Shown here: one piece after another, positions 11,570 through 22,773 of the stretch
Layout of the letters: each line of letters opens with the position of its first letter
Position numbering within the stretch: the stretch's first letter is position 1
The notes under the pieces: model-generated
Database searches by the model: none
The model's input: only the letters and a program-made list of their open reading frames with translations
Told to the model about the DNA's origin: nothing
DNA from: Streptacidiphilus sp041262525
Lineage (GTDB): Bacteria; Actinomycetota; Actinomycetes; Streptomycetales; Streptomycetaceae
NCBI RefSeq assembly: GCF_041262525.1
Contig: NZ_JBGCCK010000018.1
Location: 62,001-126,000, forward strand
Reading direction: 5' to 3'
DNA: 64,000 bases
Program-made: the position numbers and the translations under genes

Positions 11570-12916
11570 ATGTCAGTCAGATCAGTCGGAGCGGTCAGGC
11601 GCGAGCGTACGCACTATCTCTATCTGGCCGTGATCGCGGCGGTCCTCGCGGGCATCGTCGTGGGCCTGGCCGCGCCCTCGTTCGCGGTGCAGCTCAAGCC
11701 CGTCGGGACGGGCTTCGTGAACCTGATCAAGATGATGATCAGCCCGGTCATCTTCACCACGATCGTGCTGGGCATCGGCTCGGTGACGAAGGCTGCCAAG
11801 GTCGGCAAGGTCGGCGGACTGGCGCTCGGCTACTTCGTGGTGATGTCGACGGTCGCGCTGGCCATCGGCCTCGTCGTCGGCAACATCGTGAACCCGGGCG
11901 CGGGCCTCCACCTCACCGAGGCCATGGCGAAGGCCGGTCACGCCCAGGCGGCGACGGGAGCGGCGGAGAACACCACGGACTTCCTGCTCGGGATCATCCC
12001 GACCACCCTTGTCTCGGCGCTGACCGGCGGTCAGGTACTGCAGACGCTGCTGGTGGCGCTGCTGGTGGGCTTCGCGCTGCAGTCGATGGGGGCAAGCGGC
12101 GCGCCGGTGCTGCGCGGGGTGGAGCACCTGCAGAAGCTGGTCTTCCGGGTGCTGTCAATGATCATGTGGGCGGCCCCGGTCGGCGCGTTCGGCGCGATAG
12201 CGGCCGTGGTGGGCGCCACGGGCTGGGCTGCGCTGAAGTCGCTGCTCATGATCATGCTGGGCTTCTACCTGACGTGCGCGATCTTCGTGATCGTGGTGCT
12301 CGGCCTGCTGCTGCGCCTGGTCGCGGGCGTCAACGTCTTCGCGCTGCTGCGCTATCTCGGGCGCGAGTTCCTTCTGATCCTCTCCACCTCGTCGTCGGAG
12401 AGCGCACTGCCGCGCCTGATCGCGAAGATGGAACACCTGGGCGTGAGCCGCCCGGTCGCGGGGATCACCGTCCCGGCCGGCTACAGCTTCAACCTGGACG
12501 GCACGGCGATCTACCTGACGATGGCCTCGCTCTTCATCGCCCAGGCGATGGACAAGCCGATGTCGCTGGGATCGCAGATCTCGCTGCTGCTGTTCATGGT
12601 GATCGCGAGCAAGGGCGCGGCAGGCGTCACCGGCGCGGGCCTGGCGACCCTGGCGGGCGGCCTCCAGTCGCACGCCCCCGCTCTGGTCGACGGCGTCGGC
12701 CTGATCGTCGGCATCGACCGCTTCATGTCGGAGGCTCGGGCCCTGACGAACTTCGCGGGCAACGCCGTTGCCACGGTCCTGATCGGCCACTGGACGCACG
12801 AGCTGGACCGCGACCGCATGGCCCTGGTCCTCACCGGACGACTGCCGTTCGACGAGGCAACTCAGGCCACCGAGACTGCTGCGGTGATACCGACTCAGAC
12901 GCCCGCTGCTGTCTAA
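11570..12916 (+). CDS. dctA: DctA-like C4-dicarboxylate:cation symporter
   Basis: A 448-residue DAACS-family transporter with about eight hydrophobic segments. Diagnostic features are the Ser-rich re-entrant loop STSSSESALPRLIAKME and the substrate/cation site GYSFNLDGTAIYLTMASLFIAQ, both close to DctA/GltP consensus. It likely takes up succinate, fumarate, malate or related acids. The ATG is preceded by GGGAGCC about 7 nt upstream. It is divergent from a CitA/CitB-type two-component pair, the usual arrangement for regulated dicarboxylate uptake. A convergent repeat element follows, before aspS. Confidence 0.93.
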   Translation: MSVRSVGAVRRERTHYLYLAVIAAVLAGIVVGLAAPSFAVQLKPVGTGFVNLIKMMISPVIFTTIVLGIGSVTKAAKVGKVGGLALGYFVVMSTVALAIGLVVGNIVNPGAGLHLTEAMAKAGHAQAATGAAENTTDFLLGIIPTTLVSALTGGQVLQTLLVALLVGFALQSMGASGAPVLRGVEHLQKLVFRVLSMIMWAAPVGAFGAIAAVVGATGWAALKSLLMIMLGFYLTCAIFVIVVLGLLLRLVAGVNVFALLRYLGREFLLILSTSSSESALPRLIAKMEHLGVSRPVAGITVPAGYSFNLDGTAIYLTMASLFIAQAMDKPMSLGSQISLLLFMVIASKGAAGVTGAGLATLAGGLQSHAPALVDGVGLIVGIDRFMSEARALTNFAGNAVATVLIGHWTHELDRDRMALVLTGRLPFDEATQATETAAVIPTQTPAAV

Positions 12917-12937
12917 GACGGGAGTGGGCAACGCCCA

Positions 12938-13041
12938 AGGGGCGCGAGGAACTGCGCGAGCAACCACCCTGTCCGGATGGCCCTGCTCGTTCAGCGACAC
13001 ACCACACAGGGTGGTCTGTCGCGCAGTTCCTCGCGCCCCCT
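12938..13041 (+). repeat. Intergenic inverted-repeat element, copy 2
   Basis: 104 bp between convergent dctA and aspS. Terminal arms AGGGGCGCGAGGAACTGC and complement match with one extra C on the right. An inner stem ACCACCCTGT / ACAGGGTGGT is perfect. It lies 5 bp from the aspS stop and could act as a bidirectional terminator. Confidence 0.9.
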
Positions 13042-13046
13042 AGGGC

Positions 13047-14807
13047 TTACGCCTCTGCCTTGGGCTTCGCGTCGACGCCCGCTTCCTTGCGCTGCGCGGC
13101 CGTGATCGGCGTCGGCGCGCCGGTCAGCGGGTCGCCACCGGTGGACGTCTTCGGGAAGGCAATGACGTCGCGGATCGTGTCGTAGCCGCCCAGCAGCGCG
13201 ACCAGACGGTCCAGGCCCAGCGCGATGCCACCATGCGGCGGCGGGCCGAAGTCGAACGCGTTCAGCAGGAAGCCGAACTGCGACTGCGCCTCCTCCGGGG
13301 AGAGCCCGATCGCGTCGAACGCGCGCTTCTGCACGTCCTTCTGGTGGATACGGATCGAACCGCCGCCGATCTCCGAGCCGTTGAGCACGAGGTCGTAGGC
13401 GTTCGAGAGCGCGCTGCCCGGGTCGGTGTCGAAGGTCGCCATCGACTCCGCCGTCGGCGCGGTGAAGGGGTGGTGCACCGCGTGCCAGCCCTGGAACTCG
13501 CCCTTGTCGTCCTCGATCGGCTCGAACATCGGGAAGTCGACGACCCAGAGGAAGGCCCACTTGGACTCGTCGATCAGGTCGCAGCGCTTGCCGATCTCCA
13601 GACGCGCCGCACCCAGCAGCTCCTGCGAGGCGGTCTTCTTGCCTGCCGCGAAGAACACGCAGTCGCCCGGCTTCGCGCCCACCGCGTCGGCCAGTCCGGC
13701 GAGGTGCTCCTCGCTGAGGTTCTTGGCGACCGGGCCGCGCAGCTCGCCGGTCTCCTCGTCGATCAGCACGTAGGCCAGACCGCGCGCGCCGCGCGCCTTC
13801 GCCCAGTCCTGCCACGCGTCCAGCTGCTTGCGCGGCTGCGACGCACCGCCCGGCATGACGACCGCGCCGACGTACGGCGCCTGGAAGACGCGGAACTCGG
13901 TGCCGGTGAAGTACTGCGTCAGCTCGGTCAGCTCGTTGTCGAAGCGGACGTCGGGCTTGTCGGAGCCGTAGCGGTTCATCGCGTCGGCGTAGGCGATGCG
14001 CGGCAGCGGCAGCGGCAGCTCGTAGCCGTGGACCTCGCCCCAGACCCGGGCGATGACCTCCTCGCCCAGCTTGAGGATGTCCTCCTGGTCGACGAAGGAC
14101 GCCTCGACGTCGAGCTGGGTGAACTCCGGCTGACGGTCGGCACGGAAGTCCTCGTCACGGAAGCAGCGCGCGATCTGGTAGTAGCGCTCCATGCCGGCCA
14201 CCATCAGCAACTGCTTGAACAGCTGCGGCGACTGCGGCAGCGCGTACCAGCTGCCCGGCTGCAGGCGGACCGGCACGACGAAGTCGCGGGCGCCCTCGGG
14301 GGTAGAGCGGGTGAGGTACGGCGTCTCGATGTCGAGGTAGCCGTTCTCCTCCATCACCGTGCGGATGATGTGCGTCGCCTTCGAGCGCAGCCGCAGCGCG
14401 CGGGCGGGGCCCTCGCGGCGCAGGTCGAGGTAGCGGTACTTGAGGCGGACCTCCTCGTTGACCGAACCGGGCTCGTACTCCGCCACCATGAACGGCAGCG
14501 CGGCGGCCTCGGAGAGCACGGTCAGCTCGGAGACGACGACCTCGACCTGCCCGGTCGGGATGTCCGGGTTCTCGTTGCCCTCGGGGCGGATCCGGACGTC
14601 GCCGACGATCTTGACGCACCACTCGGATCGCAGCTCGCCCACGGCCTCCAGGTCGCGGAAGACGACCTGGAGGGTGCCGGAGGTGTCCCGCACGTCGACG
14701 AAGGCCACGCCGCCGTGGTCGCGGCGGCGGGCGACCCAGCCGGCGAGGGTGACGGTGGTGCCGGCGTGCTCCGGGCGGAGCGTGCCGGCCTCGTGGGTGC
14801 GGATCAC
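13047..14807 (-). CDS. aspS: Aspartyl-tRNA synthetase (probably non-discriminating Asp/Asn type)
   Basis: A 586-residue bacterial-type AspRS: N-terminal OB-fold anticodon domain (LAGWVARRRDHGGVAFVDVRD), class II core with FRDEDFRADRQPEFTQLDVE, the GAD insertion, and the C-terminal GIALGLDRLVALLGG motif 3. Residue 31 is His, as in the Pseudomonas aeruginosa and mycobacterial enzymes that also charge tRNA-Asn; discriminating enzymes carry Leu there. This implies GatCAB-dependent amidation of Asp-tRNA-Asn. The start overlaps the hisS stop by 4 nt, so it is the second gene of the hisS-aspS operon. Confidence 0.97.
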   Translation of the reverse strand: MIRTHEAGTLRPEHAGTTVTLAGWVARRRDHGGVAFVDVRDTSGTLQVVFRDLEAVGELRSEWCVKIVGDVRIRPEGNENPDIPTGQVEVVVSELTVLSEAAALPFMVAEYEPGSVNEEVRLKYRYLDLRREGPARALRLRSKATHIIRTVMEENGYLDIETPYLTRSTPEGARDFVVPVRLQPGSWYALPQSPQLFKQLLMVAGMERYYQIARCFRDEDFRADRQPEFTQLDVEASFVDQEDILKLGEEVIARVWGEVHGYELPLPLPRIAYADAMNRYGSDKPDVRFDNELTELTQYFTGTEFRVFQAPYVGAVVMPGGASQPRKQLDAWQDWAKARGARGLAYVLIDEETGELRGPVAKNLSEEHLAGLADAVGAKPGDCVFFAAGKKTASQELLGAARLEIGKRCDLIDESKWAFLWVVDFPMFEPIEDDKGEFQGWHAVHHPFTAPTAESMATFDTDPGSALSNAYDLVLNGSEIGGGSIRIHQKDVQKRAFDAIGLSPEEAQSQFGFLLNAFDFGPPPHGGIALGLDRLVALLGGYDTIRDVIAFPKTSTGGDPLTGAPTPITAAQRKEAGVDAKPKAEA

Positions 14808-16069
14808 TGGAGCTTCTCCTTCAGGGTGGCGACGAGAACGTCGAGGGCGACCGGGGTCTGGTCACCGGTGCTGAGGTCCTTCAACTGAACCAGACCTTCG
14901 GCAAGATCACGCTCACCGGCGACGAGCGCGTAGCGGGCGCCGGAGCGGTCGGCGGCCTTCATGGCCGCCTTGAGGCCCTTGCCGCCGTAGGCGATGTCCG
15001 CGCTGAGGCCGTTCCGGCGCAGCTCGGTCACCTGGGCGAAGAGCACCCGGCGAGCCTGCTCGCCGAGCGGGACGGCGAAGACGTCGCTGGCATTGGGCGT
15101 CGGCAGCTCGACGCCCTCGGCCTGCAGTGCGAGCAGCGTCCGGTCGATGCCGAGCGCCCAGCCCACGGACGGGAGCGCAGGTCCGCCGATCATCTCGGAC
15201 AGGCCGTCGTACCGACCGCCTCCGCCGACGGCGGACTGCGAGCCCAGACCGTCGTGGACGAACTCGAAGGTGGTCCGGGTGTAGTAGTCCAGGCCGCGCA
15301 CCAGCTTGGGGTCGTCCTCGAAGGCGATGCCCGAGGCGGTCAGCAGCTCGCGGACGTGCTCGTGGTACGCCTTGCACTCCTCGCAGAGGAAGTCGACGAG
15401 CATCGGCGCGCCGACGAGCTGCTTCTGCACGTCCGGGCGCTTGTCGTCGAGCACGCGCAGCGGATTGATCTCCGCGCGGCGAAGCGTCTCGGGGTCCAAC
15501 TCGAGGCCGCGCAGGAAGTCCTGGAGCGCGGCGCGGTAGACCGGGCGGCACTGCTTGTCACCGAGGCTGTTGAGCAGCACACGGAAGTTGCTCAGCCCGA
15601 GCGAGCGGTAGGCGTCCACGGCCAGGATGATCAACTCGGCGTCCAGCGCCGGGTCCTCGGCGCCGATCGCCTCGGCGCCGACCTGCCAGAACTGGCGATA
15701 ACGACCGGCCTGCGGACGCTCGTAGCGGTACTGCGAGCCGCTGTACCAGAGCTTGACCGGGAGGTTGCCGACCCGGTGCAGGTTGGCCTGGAGCGCCGCC
15801 CGCAGCACCGAGGCGGTCGCCTCCGGGCGCAGTGCGAGCTGGTCGCCGCCCTTGGTGATGAGGGTGTACATCTCCTTGGTCACGATGTCGGTGGACTCAC
15901 CGACGCCGCGCGAGAAGAGATTGACGTCCTCGAAGACCGGCGTCTCAATGTAGCCGTATCCGGCGCGGCGCAGCGGCGCGGCGATCGCCTCGCGGACGGC
16001 GAGGACGGTGGCGGAGTCGGGCGGGAGAATGTCGTAGGTGCCCTTGGGGGCGGAGAAGCTGCTGCTCAC
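14804..16069 (-). CDS. hisS: Histidyl-tRNA synthetase
   Basis: A 421-residue class II synthetase charging tRNA-His. It opens with SAPKGTYDILPPDS, motif 1 region IETPVFEDVNLFSRGVGESTDIVTKEMYT, motif 2 YRYERPQAGRYRQFWQ, the HisA motif LVRGLDYYTRT and motif 3 SVGWALGIDR; a C-terminal anticodon-binding domain follows. GTG 16069 is favoured by similarity; TTG 16081, immediately after the upstream stop, is the other candidate. It lies in the operon glyoxalase-like gene, hisS, aspS. All key motifs are intact. Confidence 0.96.
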   Translation of the reverse strand: MSSSFSAPKGTYDILPPDSATVLAVREAIAAPLRRAGYGYIETPVFEDVNLFSRGVGESTDIVTKEMYTLITKGGDQLALRPEATASVLRAALQANLHRVGNLPVKLWYSGSQYRYERPQAGRYRQFWQVGAEAIGAEDPALDAELIILAVDAYRSLGLSNFRVLLNSLGDKQCRPVYRAALQDFLRGLELDPETLRRAEINPLRVLDDKRPDVQKQLVGAPMLVDFLCEECKAYHEHVRELLTASGIAFEDDPKLVRGLDYYTRTTFEFVHDGLGSQSAVGGGGRYDGLSEMIGGPALPSVGWALGIDRTLLALQAEGVELPTPNASDVFAVPLGEQARRVLFAQVTELRRNGLSADIAYGGKGLKAAMKAADRSGARYALVAGERDLAEGLVQLKDLSTGDQTPVALDVLVATLKEKLQ

Positions 16070-16081
16070 GTCTCGTCTCAA

Positions 16082-16792
16082 TCAGATTCCGCGGCGCGGG
16101 GCGCCGGGCGTCGTCGCGGCGCTGCCGGCTACCTGTCGCAGGTACGGGTTGGCGGCGCGCTCGCGGCCGATGGTGGTCTGGGGGCCGTGTCCGGAGAGGA
16201 CCACGGTCTCGTCCTGCAGTGGCAGGCACACGCGGGCCAGCGACCGCAGGAGGGCGTCGTGGTCGCCTCCGGGGAGATCGGTGCGTCCGACGGAGCCGGC
16301 GAAGAGCAGGTCGCCCGAGAACAGCACCGGCGGAAGGTCCGGTGCGGCGGGCGTCCTGAACGTCACCGACCCCCTGGTATGGCCCGGCGCGTGGTCGACG
16401 GTGAGGCTCAGCCCGGCGAGCTCCAGCACGCTGCCGTCGGTGAGCACCCGCACGTCGTCCGGCTCGCCGACCGTCAGCTCGCCCATCAGCTGCGCGCCGA
16501 TGGAGCGGCCGAGGGCCTTCTCCGGATCGGAGAGCATGTAGCGGTCCTCGGGGTGGATCCAGGCCGGGATGCCGCGCGCGCCGCAGACCGGGACGACCGA
16601 GGCGACGTGGTCGATGTGCCCGTGGGTGAGCACCACCGCGACCGGCTTGAGCCCGTGCTCGCGCACCGCGTCCTCGACGCCGGCGGCCGCCTCGTGGCCC
16701 GGGTCGACGATGACGCACTCCTCGCCGGCTGCGGGGGCCAGGAGGTAGCAGTTGGTGCCCCAGGCTCCAGCGGGAAAGCCGGCGATGAACAC
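16082..16792 (-). CDS. MBL-fold metallohydrolase, glyoxalase II-like
   Basis: A 236-residue metallo-beta-lactamase-fold hydrolase. The zinc motif THGHIDHVAS (HxHxDH) is followed by HAPGHTRGSV, SGDLLFAGSVGRTDL and SGHGPQTT, giving the full set of metal ligands of hydroxyacylglutathione-hydrolase-like proteins. Streptomycetes use mycothiol, so the thioester substrate is unlikely to be glutathionyl. GTG 16792 is preferred (AAAGGA 5 nt upstream); GTG 16807 is also possible. It precedes hisS with no real gap, an order seen in other actinomycetes. Specific substrate unknown. Confidence 0.92.
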   Translation of the reverse strand: MFIAGFPAGAWGTNCYLLAPAAGEECVIVDPGHEAAAGVEDAVREHGLKPVAVVLTHGHIDHVASVVPVCGARGIPAWIHPEDRYMLSDPEKALGRSIGAQLMGELTVGEPDDVRVLTDGSVLELAGLSLTVDHAPGHTRGSVTFRTPAAPDLPPVLFSGDLLFAGSVGRTDLPGGDHDALLRSLARVCLPLQDETVVLSGHGPQTTIGRERAANPYLRQVAGSAATTPGAPRRGI

Positions 16793-17008
16793 GTGAGTCC
16801 TTTGCACAGGTACGGGTGGAAGGCTGCGAATGCTGGCAGCAGCCTACCGGCGGTACGGGAAGGATCGCGAACCGTATAGGGCGGGGGCCGATCCTTCTCA
16901 TAGCCGCATTCAGCACGCGTTTACAGTTTTGGTCCCTACACTGGGCGGCCGTTGAGTGGGAAGATCCCCGCGACGGACAGACCCGATGACGACGAGGAGG
17001 GTGGCTCG

Positions 17009-17881
17009 GTGGCCCCCAACGACACCCGCAGGCCCCAGCAGCTTCCCAAGGACAAGGAGAAGCGCCGCCGCGAACTGCAGCGGATGAAGCTGGAGCGACA
17101 GGCCGCGGCGCGGGCCCAGCGGGTCACGTCCGCCCGCAAGAACACCGCGATCGTGGCGGCCGCGGTCGTCGCGGTCGCCGCGGTGGCGACCGGTGCGGTG
17201 CTGCTGTGGCCTTCCGGCGGCGCCAAGAACAAGCCCTCCGCGGACGCGATGAACAACCGCGCGTCGAGCTCCGCCGCGCCTTCCACGGCCCCTTCGGCGA
17301 GCACCGCCAAGGCCGCCTACACCATCACGCCGAAGAGCGACGGCAGCTGGAAGACCGAGCCGGCGATGTCCATCGACACCAGCGGCAACTACACGGCCAA
17401 GATCAACCTGGGCCAGGGCAGCGTCACCATCAAGCTCGACGCGGCCGCGGCGCCGCACACGGTGAACTCCTTCGTCTTCCTGGCGAACAACCACTTCTTC
17501 GACAACGTCTACTGCCACCGCCTCACCACGGCCGGCATCTACGTGCTGCAGTGCGGTGACCCGACGGGCACCGGATCCGGTGGTCCTGGCTACCAGTTCA
17601 AGGACGAGAACCTCACCGCGTCGTCGATCAAGGGCGGGGTCTACCCGGCCGGCACGATCGCGATGGCGAACTCCGGCGCCAACACCAACGGCTCGCAGTT
17701 CTTCCTCGTCTACAAGGACAGCCAGCTCTCCCCCAACTACACGCCGTTCGGCACGATCACCGGCGGCCTGGACGTCCTGACCGGCATCGCCGCGAAGGGC
17801 GCGGACAGCTCCAACGGCTCTGGCGACGGTAAGCCGATGCAGCCGGTGATCATGAACAGCGTCACCGCGGGCAAGGGCTGA
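17009..17881 (+). CDS. Membrane-anchored cyclophilin-type peptidyl-prolyl isomerase
   Basis: A 290-residue protein with a charged cytoplasmic N-terminus rich in Lys/Arg (DKEKRRRELQRMKLERQ), one transmembrane helix (IVAAAVVAVAAVATGAVLLW), a Ser/Ala/Thr linker, and an extracytoplasmic cyclophilin domain. The domain keeps the YCHRL Arg-containing site, LQCGDPTGTGSGGPGYQFKDE, MANSGANTNGSQFFL and FGTITGGLDVL. It should assist folding of exported proteins at the cell surface. GTG 17009 has GAGGAGG about 9 nt upstream; a TTG at 16952 is an alternative. It lies divergent from the hisS operon. Confidence 0.93.
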   Translation: MAPNDTRRPQQLPKDKEKRRRELQRMKLERQAAARAQRVTSARKNTAIVAAAVVAVAAVATGAVLLWPSGGAKNKPSADAMNNRASSSAAPSTAPSASTAKAAYTITPKSDGSWKTEPAMSIDTSGNYTAKINLGQGSVTIKLDAAAAPHTVNSFVFLANNHFFDNVYCHRLTTAGIYVLQCGDPTGTGSGGPGYQFKDENLTASSIKGGVYPAGTIAMANSGANTNGSQFFLVYKDSQLSPNYTPFGTITGGLDVLTGIAAKGADSSNGSGDGKPMQPVIMNSVTAGKG

Positions 17882-17894
17882 GCAAGACCGCAAC

Positions 17895-17964
17895 GGGGCC
17901 CGGGGCGGCCGGATCCACGGCGCAGGCAATTATCCGCGCGGGGATACGGACAGCGCCGGGCCCC
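17895..17964 (+). terminator. Possible long-loop terminator after the cyclophilin gene
   Basis: A 9-bp inverted repeat GGGGCCCGG / CCGGGCCCC encloses a 52-nt loop, starting 14 nt after the stop. It is an energetically plausible but weak terminator candidate. Confidence 0.35.
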
Positions 17965-18115
17965 TTCGCCTATGTTGGCGTCTTGTAGGGTGCGCTTCTG
18001 CGCTCTCCGGCGGCGCGGAGACGAAACCGGCCGGGCAATCTTCGAACGTGGACGGCGGCCGCCTCCCCTGGTCCCAACGGTTCCAGGGCGGTGACCGCCA
18101 TATGGAGGAGGCGCT

Positions 18116-19345
18116 GTGACCAGCGATCCGTGGGGCCGTGTCGACGACGAGGGGACCGTCTACGTGCGGACGGCCGACGGCGAGCGCGTCGTCGGTTCGT
18201 GGCAGGCGGGTTCCCCCGAGGAGGCTCTGGCCTACTTCACGCGCAAGTACGAGGGCATCGCGGTGGAGATCGGTCTGCTGGAGCGCCGCGTGCGCACCAC
18301 CGACCTCGCCGCGAAGGATGCGATGACCGCGATCGAGCACCTGCAGGCGCAGGTGACCGAGGGCCACGCGGTCGGCGACCTGGACGCCCTGGCCAAGCGC
18401 CTCGAGGCGCTGGTGGCCGAGGTCGACTCGCGCCGCGAGGAGCGGAAGGCGGCCCGGGCCAAGGCGCAGGAGGAGGCGAAGGGCGCGAAGGAGGCGCTGG
18501 TCGCCGAGGCCGAGCAGCTGGTGGAATCCACTCAGTGGCGCGAGGCCGGGGACCGGCTGCGCGACCTGGTGGACACCTGGAAGGGCCTGCCCCGCCTGGA
18601 CCGCAAGTCCGACGACGAGCTGTGGCACCGCTTCTCGCACGCCCGCTCGGCCTTCTCCAAGCGCCGCAAGGCGCACTTCGCGTCGCTTGACCAGCTCCGC
18701 GAGGAGGCCAGGCTCAAGAAGGAGAAGCTGGTCGTCGAGGCCGAGTCGCTCTCCGGCTCGACGGACTGGGGCGCGACGGCGGCCCGCTACCGCGAGCTGA
18801 TGACGGAGTGGAAGGCGGCGGGTCGCGCGCAGCGCGAGTCCGAGGACGAGCTGTGGACCCGCTTCCGCGGCGCCCAGGACGTCTTCTTCCAGGCCCGTTC
18901 GTCGGTCTTCGACGAGCGCGACGCGGACGAGCGCGGGAACCAGACGGCGAAGGAGGCCCTGCTGGTCGAGGCGGAGGCGCTGCTCCCGATCGGTGACCTG
19001 CGGTCGGCGAAGGCGTCCTACCGCGATCTCGCGGAGCGCTGGGAGGCCATCGGCCACGTCCCGCGCGACGCGCGCCCCCGCCTTGAGGCGCGCCTGCGCA
19101 CGGTCGAGCAGGCCATCCGCGAGGCGGAGGACGCCGAGTGGCAGCGCAGCAACCCCGAGGCCCGCGCGCGGGCCACGGGCATGGCGGGTCTGCTGCAGAC
19201 GGCGGTGGAGAAGCTGGAGAAGCAGATCGCTGCCGCTGAGGCGAAGGGTGACTCCCGTCAGGTCGCCAAGCTCCAGAGCGAGCTCGCCGGCCGCCAGGAA
19301 CTGCTGGCGCAGGCGCTGAAGGGGCTCCAGGAGTTCAGCGGCTAG
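18116..19345 (+). CDS. DUF349 domain-containing protein
   Basis: A 409-residue, highly charged helical protein. Several DUF349 repeats are visible, each with a W-x-E / DELWxRF signature: WREAGDRLRDLVDTWKGL with DDELWHRFSHARSAF, then WGATAARYRELMTEWKAAG with EDELWTRFRGAQDVF, then ASYRDLAERWEAIG. The C-terminal 60 residues form a coiled coil. GTG 18116 has GGAGGAGG upstream. The family is widespread in actinomycetes without settled function. It is convergent with rel across two repeat elements. Confidence 0.88.
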   Translation: MTSDPWGRVDDEGTVYVRTADGERVVGSWQAGSPEEALAYFTRKYEGIAVEIGLLERRVRTTDLAAKDAMTAIEHLQAQVTEGHAVGDLDALAKRLEALVAEVDSRREERKAARAKAQEEAKGAKEALVAEAEQLVESTQWREAGDRLRDLVDTWKGLPRLDRKSDDELWHRFSHARSAFSKRRKAHFASLDQLREEARLKKEKLVVEAESLSGSTDWGATAARYRELMTEWKAAGRAQRESEDELWTRFRGAQDVFFQARSSVFDERDADERGNQTAKEALLVEAEALLPIGDLRSAKASYRDLAERWEAIGHVPRDARPRLEARLRTVEQAIREAEDAEWQRSNPEARARATGMAGLLQTAVEKLEKQIAAAEAKGDSRQVAKLQSELAGRQELLAQALKGLQEFSG

Positions 19346-19377
19346 CGCCTTCGGCAAGCGAGGTACTTGCACTATTC

Positions 19378-19480
19378 AGGGGCGCGAGGAACTGCGCGAC
19401 AAGCCACCCAAGGTGGTGTGTCGCCGAACGAGCAGGGCCACCCCCACAGGGTGGTTGCTCGCGCAGTTCCCCGCGCCCCT
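19378..19480 (-). repeat. Intergenic inverted-repeat element, copy 3
   Basis: 103 bp bounded by 22-nt terminal inverted repeats. It lies in the reverse orientation to copies 1, 2 and 7. A residual outer arm ACTTGCACTATTC lies to its left. It differs from copy 4 at a single base and shares 11 bp of right-hand flank (TAGCGTGTGCC). Confidence 0.92.
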
Positions 19481-19514
19481 TAGCGTGTGCCGCATGCGGG
19501 AAGTTGCACGACCT

Positions 19515-19617
19515 AGGGGCGCGAGGAACTGCGCGACAAGCCACCCAAGGTGGTGTGTCGCCGAACGAGCAGGGCCACCCCCACAGGGTGGTTGCTCGCG
19601 CAGTTCCTCGCGCCCCT
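19515..19617 (-). repeat. Intergenic inverted-repeat element, copy 4 (tandem with copy 3)
   Basis: 103 bp, 102/103 identical to copy 3, offset by 137 bp. The outer arm AGTTGCACGACC is present on the left. It lies between the convergent DUF349 gene and rel, ending 18 bp before the rel stop. Confidence 0.92.
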
Positions 19618-19635
19618 TAGCGTGTGCCCGCTAGC

Positions 19636-22077
<2,442 letters not shown>

Positions 22078-22174
22078 GTGCACTCCTCTGGAGCGAGACC
22101 GGAACCTCAATGGTACCGAGCGTCACTGTCGCGTGCGGCCACGGCCCGCGCCGGGCGGCCTGGACGGGAACGGC

Positions 22175-22209
22175 GAAGGGTGGGCCCGGATCATCCGGGC
22201 CCACCCTTC
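22175..22209 (-). terminator. Terminator after apt
   Basis: A perfect 16-bp stem (GAAGGGTGGGCCCGGA and its complement) with a 3-nt loop lies about 20 nt past the apt stop. It separates the secD-secF-apt transcript from rel. Confidence 0.85.
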
Positions 22210-22228
22210 ATACCGTGCATCTTGGCTG

Positions 22229-22771
22229 TCAGACCGTGATGACCGTCTCCAGCGGGGCGTCGCCGAGCAGCGGCGCCAGCCGGGCCCGGCCACCGAGGAA
22301 GCCGAGCTCCATCAGCACCTCGACACCCGCCAGCTCCGCTCCGGCGCGCTTGATCAGCTCCAGCGCCGCCTCGACGGTGCCGCCGGTCGCGAGCACGTCG
22401 TCGACGACCAGGACCCGCTCACCGGGCACGAAGGCGTCCGTCTGGACCTCGATGACGGCCGAGCCGTACTCCAGGTCGTAAGCCTGGCGGTGGAGGTCAC
22501 CGGGCAGCTTGCCCTCCTTGCGGACGGGCACGAACCCCGCCCCGGCGGCATAGGCGGCCGGCGCGGCCAGGATGAAGCCGCGAGCCTCCAGGCCCACGAT
22601 CTTCGTGGCGCCCAGCGCCTTGGCGCGGGCCGCGAGGTGGTCCACCAGCGCGGCCAGCGCCTCGGCGTCGCCGAGGAGGGGTGCGATGTCCTTGAAGATC
22701 ACGCCCGGCTTGGGGTAGTCGGGAACGTCGCGGATCTTCGCGGCGAGCAGCTCCGCCAGCGTGTCGCTCAT
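22229..22771 (-). CDS. apt: Adenine phosphoribosyltransferase
   Basis: A 180-residue purine-salvage enzyme converting adenine plus PRPP to AMP. Visible motifs are FKDIAPLLGD, the KIVGLEARGFILAAP loop, VRKEGKLPG, and the PRPP-binding ERVLVVDDVLATGGT signature. The ATG at 22771 lies 2 nt after the secF stop, with the Shine-Dalgarno inside the secF end. The secDF-apt-rel order is conserved in streptomycetes; there is no obvious functional link to secretion. Confidence 0.97.
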   Translation of the reverse strand: MSDTLAELLAAKIRDVPDYPKPGVIFKDIAPLLGDAEALAALVDHLAARAKALGATKIVGLEARGFILAAPAAYAAGAGFVPVRKEGKLPGDLHRQAYDLEYGSAVIEVQTDAFVPGERVLVVDDVLATGGTVEAALELIKRAGAELAGVEVLMELGFLGGRARLAPLLGDAPLETVITV

Positions 22772-22773
22772 GC

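Noticed and set aside
9773..12916. Citrate-specific CitAB-CitM system
   Set aside because: The transporter is a DAACS dicarboxylate carrier rather than a CitMHS citrate carrier, so dicarboxylate sensing is a better guess.
19378..19617. Possible CRISPR repeats (two near-identical units)
   Set aside because: There are only two copies, each 103 bp and self-complementary. They match dispersed copies elsewhere and no cas genes are nearby.
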